This document shows positions 59,307 to 64,000 of a stretch of DNA of 64,000 bases, piece by piece. The position numbers and the translations under genes are program-made. Origin of the DNA: Rhexocercosporidium sp. MPI-PUGE-AT-0058 (lineage: Eukaryota; Ascomycota; Leotiomycetes; Helotiales); assembly GCA_020746875.1 (NCBI GenBank), contig JAGTJL010000002.1, positions 434,001 to 498,000 of the forward strand, written 5' to 3'. Under the pieces are notes generated by a model. The model saw only the letters and a program-made list of their open reading frames with translations, had not been told where the DNA came from and ran no database searches. Position 1 is the stretch's first letter. Each line of letters starts with the position of its first letter.

Positions 59307-60294
59307 AATGCCTTCTTGTGAGTCTCGTCTAGCAAGAAATTAAACCCAAATAGTGTCAAACTGAGTAAAGAATCAATCGATGACTCTGCGAAAACCGAGC
59401 GAATGTGTTAATTGCAAGAGAGGAAAATAGGAAAGATTAAGAAGAGGATGTTGATATTTATGTGTGTGTTTTACACCTAGTTACTCGGTGATCGATTCTG
59501 AACCGTTGCTTTGGTCCTCGTTTGACCAATGCGGTCATCCGGTGCGTGCAAGGCTGCTACACCGAGTAGTCACACGCAGGGGTAAACTCTCCAGCTTCAA
59601 GCCACAAACGCTATCGCGAGTGCCCTAGTGGGAACGTATCGCTCAGAGTGAGTACATTAAAGATCTTCTCGTTTGAGTTAATACAGCCTTGCACAAGTCG
59701 AGGTTGTGAGGAGATTCAGCTGGAGCTCTGGTCATTGAATTTGAGGCTGGTTGCAAATGACACAGTTACCAACCGTTGCTAGCCGATCATGGCTGCATCA
59801 AAAATGACTTGGAAGCTAGATTTAGTATGAGTGATACGGAGCGTGGTTGGGTGGGCCTCACCGAAGCTAGGATGAATCATTGGTCGACGGGATGAAGGGC
59901 GTTGGATCGCCATGTGTAGGCAGCCGCAGCCTTACGTGAAAAAAAAGGGGCATTATTCCGGATGACTATCCCTCGCATAGGGCGTTTAAACTGCCTTCTT
60001 CGATACACAATCCGATGGAAGAGAAGGCTGCGTAAATCTGTTCGTTATTCCTGTAATTCCGTGTACTTCTATGTCTAAATTCATAAGTCATTTCGTCTCG
60101 AAGACTTTTTACCCCGATGACGCCCTCGTATTATCCTCGTCAAAACCGACTTCACCCGTTCATATCCTTTGGTCGTTCCTTTTCTGGGCGCCGAATGCAG
60201 AGGTCTTCGAGATGTCCATAAAATCCCTCAATGTAGAATCTGCAAAGCCGTGAATGCCCTCATTCATGATGCCTTGAGCTCGAGAATTTTCGCA
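59307..60294. other. Intergenic region, no gene seen
   Basis: This contains the promoter side of the 618-aa protein gene and the 3' flank of the phosphatase gene. The frames are short, with no recognised domain. Confidence 0.45.
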
Positions 60295-63200
60295 TCAAGT
60301 GGGCTTCAGAGTCTCCCAGCCTTGGATTCCCGTGGGACCCTCGTCGTTCAATAAGTCTGTGGTAGGTCTCCTCGGAGGAAGCGATGGTCTTGATCCTTCG
60401 TCATCGCTGTTCCCATTCATGCGACCTTTGTTTGCTCCTCTCCTAGGCTGTGGAGGTGGTGGCGGAGTTGCAGTATCTCGAGCTACATCTCTTCTATCTT
60501 CGATATCTCGTCTCCCATAACTAGCTCCTACTGTAGAGTTGATACCAGCAGTGTTCCGTCGAGGAGGTGGTGCGAAGCCTGTGTGGTCCGCTGTTGTTTG
60601 ACGTGGTTTCTGTGACGGATAGCTTGGTCGCGATTGTGACGGTACTGACACAGTGGATAATGTTGGAGATGAGGTCAAGGATGGAGATGCTGCCAGGTGA
60701 ACTGGTTTGCGAGCAACTGGTGGTGGAGCTTTCTTCCCTGACGAGCTCACCGTAGATGTCGATAGACGACGATCTGATATCGCAGGCTGGCTTTGCTTCC
60801 TTGGTAGAGCTTTAGATGCATCGTCTGAAATCGAACTTTGAGCTAGACTTTTAGTAATTCCAGATTGAGATGAAGACGGAGTGAATGGCGGAGGTAGTTT
60901 CCTCGTACCATTCGTATTGTTGGAGATTGAAGGACGTGGATTCGGCGGCGGGGGAGCAGCTGATGAAGTAGTCTGTCGCCGACTCTGCTCGACTCGAGGA
61001 ACTGTCACCCAATCGGGTTCATCTGTAACAGTATAGGGATTGGATGGGCGGTTGGGATTTAGAGTTTGTCCCTTTTGCTGTGGTTGAATGTTGGAACGTG
61101 CCGGCTGACCGTTGTCCAGCCACCACTTCCGCGAATCAGAACTGGCTGGTGGTAGTCCGGGTTCGATAGAGTCATACCCGATGAGATCTTCGTCATCAGA
61201 CTCATCGTTCGGGTTGCTCGCTGTCGTTCCACCAACTTCATATCGGCGTTTCTCATATATCTCTCGACTAAGAGCTTCTCGACGAGCTTCGTCGACTATG
61301 CTTACCGTACATTGAAAGGTTGCATAGACTGGACGATGATCAGAAAATCGAAGTGATGCTGTGTTGTAATTGATCTGTCGCAGGTTCGATCCTTTACGTA
61401 GAATGCGATCTGTCCATGCAGGTATTCTGGCCTTTTCACTTCTTATTATCAGCATTGGGACTGTGGTGAATAGACGGGCGAACTTACGAAGTGTCGTAGT
61501 TGTCATTTCCAAGATCGTACTTGTAGGTGGGATTGAAAGTGATTCTCGCTTCTGAGTAGTAGGGAAACGTGAGACCAGCGACCATCTGAAGATTCAACTG
61601 GAAAAAATTAGATCTTGCCACTGAAATATCATATGAAGCGTACCTGGTCATTTTCATATAACGTCTCTAAATCTCCAACTTTAATTAGCTGCTTGACTTT
61701 GTCTGCGTTTAGACCAATTCTGTAGTTGAAATCCCCAATCCAAATGACACTGTCTAGGGGTATGTTAGCAGCTACAAATTCCGTGTGTGAGTGGCTTACC
61801 ATGATTGTCTATCCCTCGGTTTCTCTGGAACCTCAACCCGTGATGAATGGTGCTGTAATCCCTGTTTCTCTCCTCATAATTGGCAAATCCAGCAGCCAGA
61901 TGTGCAGTCACAAAACAAAGCTGTGTGTTCGCGTAATCCATCCGAATTGCAACAGCTCCCTTGTTACCCGCCATCCCAGACATGCCAGTTTTCTTGACAG
62001 AACCTTCCACATTCTTGATGTTTCGGAGTACCGATGATTTGACAAATATGCAAAGCGCAGCTCCAACAAGCTGTCCGCTGCGGAGCAGTACATAATGCTC
62101 ACTCCCAGCGGCGCGAGCATGTCGATTCAGAGTTTTTCGAACAGCTCGTTCCCATGCTTGCTTTCGTGTTGGATCACTGTTCATAATTTGCTGGGGACTG
62201 AGCTCGACGATTTCCTGGAAGCCAACCGCCACGATTTCAGGGTTCTGTTGGGATGCTACGAGGTTTGGACAGAGCCAGTCCGACAGATCTTCATCGATAC
62301 CTGTCGTGCGGCCATTCAGGTTGAAAGTCCCAGCCCATCTGAGAAGATCGTTAGCTACAAGAGACTCCTTAAAGCTTGGAACACTTACATATTGATTGAC
62401 TCCGAAGATGAAAATTCGGAACTTCTCTTGGCCAGCTCAGCCGTCACGTAGTCATTCATAGGGTCAAACAGGTGCACGGGGGTCTGCCCCATCATTCTAC
62501 CTAGCAAGACATCGATAGTGTTCTGCCGACCTTTGTCGGCGAAGTTGTTGATATACAATCTAGTTGCACTCTTTCTTGCATCTGCAATTGCGCCAGCTAG
62601 TGACATCTTGCCATGTCTTGTGAATGAAGACTTAAGAGCTCCCGTCCCAGCATAGATTCGTGACAATGCATCGCCATTATCTGCCCACAGACTTGAATGT
62701 CGCATCCAGAAATCCGAAGCAGCGCGCTCGCCTCGATGAGCGAGGAATGACTCCATCGCCATTTGGGAGATGATGGTTTGAATTAGATTGGTTCTGTCAA
62801 GACAGTCAAGACAATTCGTCCGAAAGACACCTTCCTGTTGCAACACGACGACTGTTCTCCGACTTGATTTCTCCTGAGGGTCTTCTGCAGAGTCATCGAT
62901 TTCTTCTGAAAGGTAGTATGCAAATCCGTCTGCCGAGTTTTCGATGAGCCTCCGAATCATGCTTGCAGCCTCATATCCATTAGGCCCCTTCGTCTCGGCA
63001 TGAAAATCGAATTCTGTTTCTCGAAGAAGCTGATGGTCTTGCGAGTTTTGACCTTTAGTGTCATTTAATGCAGAGTGCCGAACGCCGTAGCGATATAGGT
63101 TCGTCAACTCAGCCTCCCCTGGCTTAGTCTCACTGAGAAGATTTACAACATGAACCGCTCCATAATTTTGCTCCAGCTCTCCAAAGTGCTTGTCAAAGGC

Positions 63201-64000
63201 AGGCTGGGTACCTTCAGGTGATCGTGTGACTGTGATTTTCTGTTGGCCGGGTATCAGACCTGCGGCTTGCTCCCAGAAAACCGGGACTGATCCTCTAATC
63301 TGTGCATACGAGAAGCATATTCCAGATGGTTTCTCAGATGTTGAAGGATCTGACTGCCCAACCACCGAGGGGCTCCAGTATATGGTCTCGGACTCCACAA
63401 AATTGGCAACATTTCCGTCATCATCAATTCCTCGACTATTGAACCTCGTTCCAGCCCTTAGACACGACAGCCGTGATATCAGGGTCAAGGAAGATGGAAG
63501 TCCAGTTCTAGTTGTTCGTAAAGGTGCAGATGAAGAAGGAATCGTGATTGTAAGGACGAATCCACGAATAGCGGATGTAAGGATCCGTGAACTGTCCAAC
63601 GCATCCCTTTCTTGTGGTAGGAGCCGTGACCGGAACTTGATTAAAGGACTGATCATGTATGAGTTCCAGAGAAATGAGTCGTCAAGGTTATCTATATCGA
63701 AGGCAGAAGCATCTGTGGATCTGCAAGAGGTTAGTAATATGTAACAAGGGCGGGGTCTTTTCTCCAAACCTGTCCTGCAGCCTGTTTGTGACATCGAAAT
63801 CTGTGCTGTAATAGAAGCTTCCATTACTCAGTAACTTCTGCAGCTCCACACATGGATGCTCTACCGGATCTCTCCGACTGATGTTTTGGCCATAATCCTG
63901 CCCCTCCGTACTGTATGGATCCAGATGTTCGCCAAAAGTATTGTCATAGTCGCTGTTATTCAGACAGTGGAACTCCACACCAAAGATCTTCTCTACTGTC
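60295..64000 (-). CDS. Synaptojanin-like inositol polyphosphate 5-phosphatase (partial, 5' end outside window)
   Basis: This enzyme removes phosphates from phosphoinositides, with roles in endocytosis and actin control. Visible exons: beyond 64000 to 63770, 63720-62389, 62338-61800, 61753-61644, 61597-61488 and 61438-60295. The Sac1-type domain has RFNSRGIDDDGNVANFVE and the CX5R catalytic loop RTNCLDCLDRTNLIQ. The 5-phosphatase domain begins INIWAGTFNLNG and carries GFQEIVEL, GMAGNKGAVAIRM, TAHLAAGF, WIGDFNYRIGL, ARIPAWTDRIL and FSDHRPVYATF, all the expected catalytic and Mg-binding motifs. A Pro/Ser-rich tail of about 300 residues follows, likely a partner-binding region. The order Sac, 5-phosphatase, Pro-rich tail matches yeast Inp52/Inp53 and animal synaptojanin. 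The gene begins past the right edge, so its N-terminus is not seen. Confidence 0.92.

Noticed and set aside
61375..61400. tRNA B-box-like GGTTCGATCC
   Set aside because: It lies inside the coding exon of the phosphatase (segment LRKGSNLRQ), and no tRNA arms fit around it.

Overview
The window is eukaryotic nuclear DNA from a filamentous ascomycete (Pezizomycotina). Short GT-AG introns of about 44-110 bp split most genes. The gene set is typical of this group: a highly reducing polyketide synthase (HR-PKS), HET-domain genes, a BYS1-like secreted protein, Erj5 and a Bem3-type RhoGAP. I cannot name the species. Exon boundaries were read by eye from splice sites and reading phase, and all stated models stay in frame.

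Layout. From 1.4 to 35 kb the window is mainly housekeeping: PRP39 (+), a BEM3-like PX-PH-RhoGAP (-), a gene-poor stretch of nearly 7 kb (10.4-17.3 kb), a decayed short-chain dehydrogenase (-), a HET-domain gene (-), ERJ5 (-), a PRA1/Yip3 gene (+), a disordered-protein ORF with no visible ATG (+), a one-membrane-span protein (-), a small J-domain protein (+) and a BYS1-like secreted protein (-).

From 34.9 to 51.9 kb lies a biosynthetic gene cluster: a nine-exon HR-PKS (KS-AT-DH-MT-ER-KR-ACP, 2532 aa, -), a berberine-bridge-type FAD oxidoreductase (+), a P450 with an N-terminal anchor (+), a CYP52-like P450 (+) and a sulfotransferase-fold P-loop protein (-). The PKS would build a reduced, C-methylated polyketide. 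The oxidoreductase and P450s would then oxidise it. No thioesterase, transporter or pathway-specific transcription factor is visible, so release, export and control are unexplained here. AT-rich gene-free DNA and a damaged HET gene (54.2-56.4 kb, -) border the cluster on the right.

The last part holds an unrecognised 618-aa fungal protein (-) and the 3' part of a synaptojanin-like Sac1/5-phosphatase gene (-), which runs off the right edge.

The best leads for something undescribed are the cluster itself, its 13-nt microexon and shortened KR cofactor loop, paired 50-bp-spaced repeats in a cluster promoter, the ATG-less ORF behind YIP3, and a MITE-like inverted repeat at 31.2 kb.
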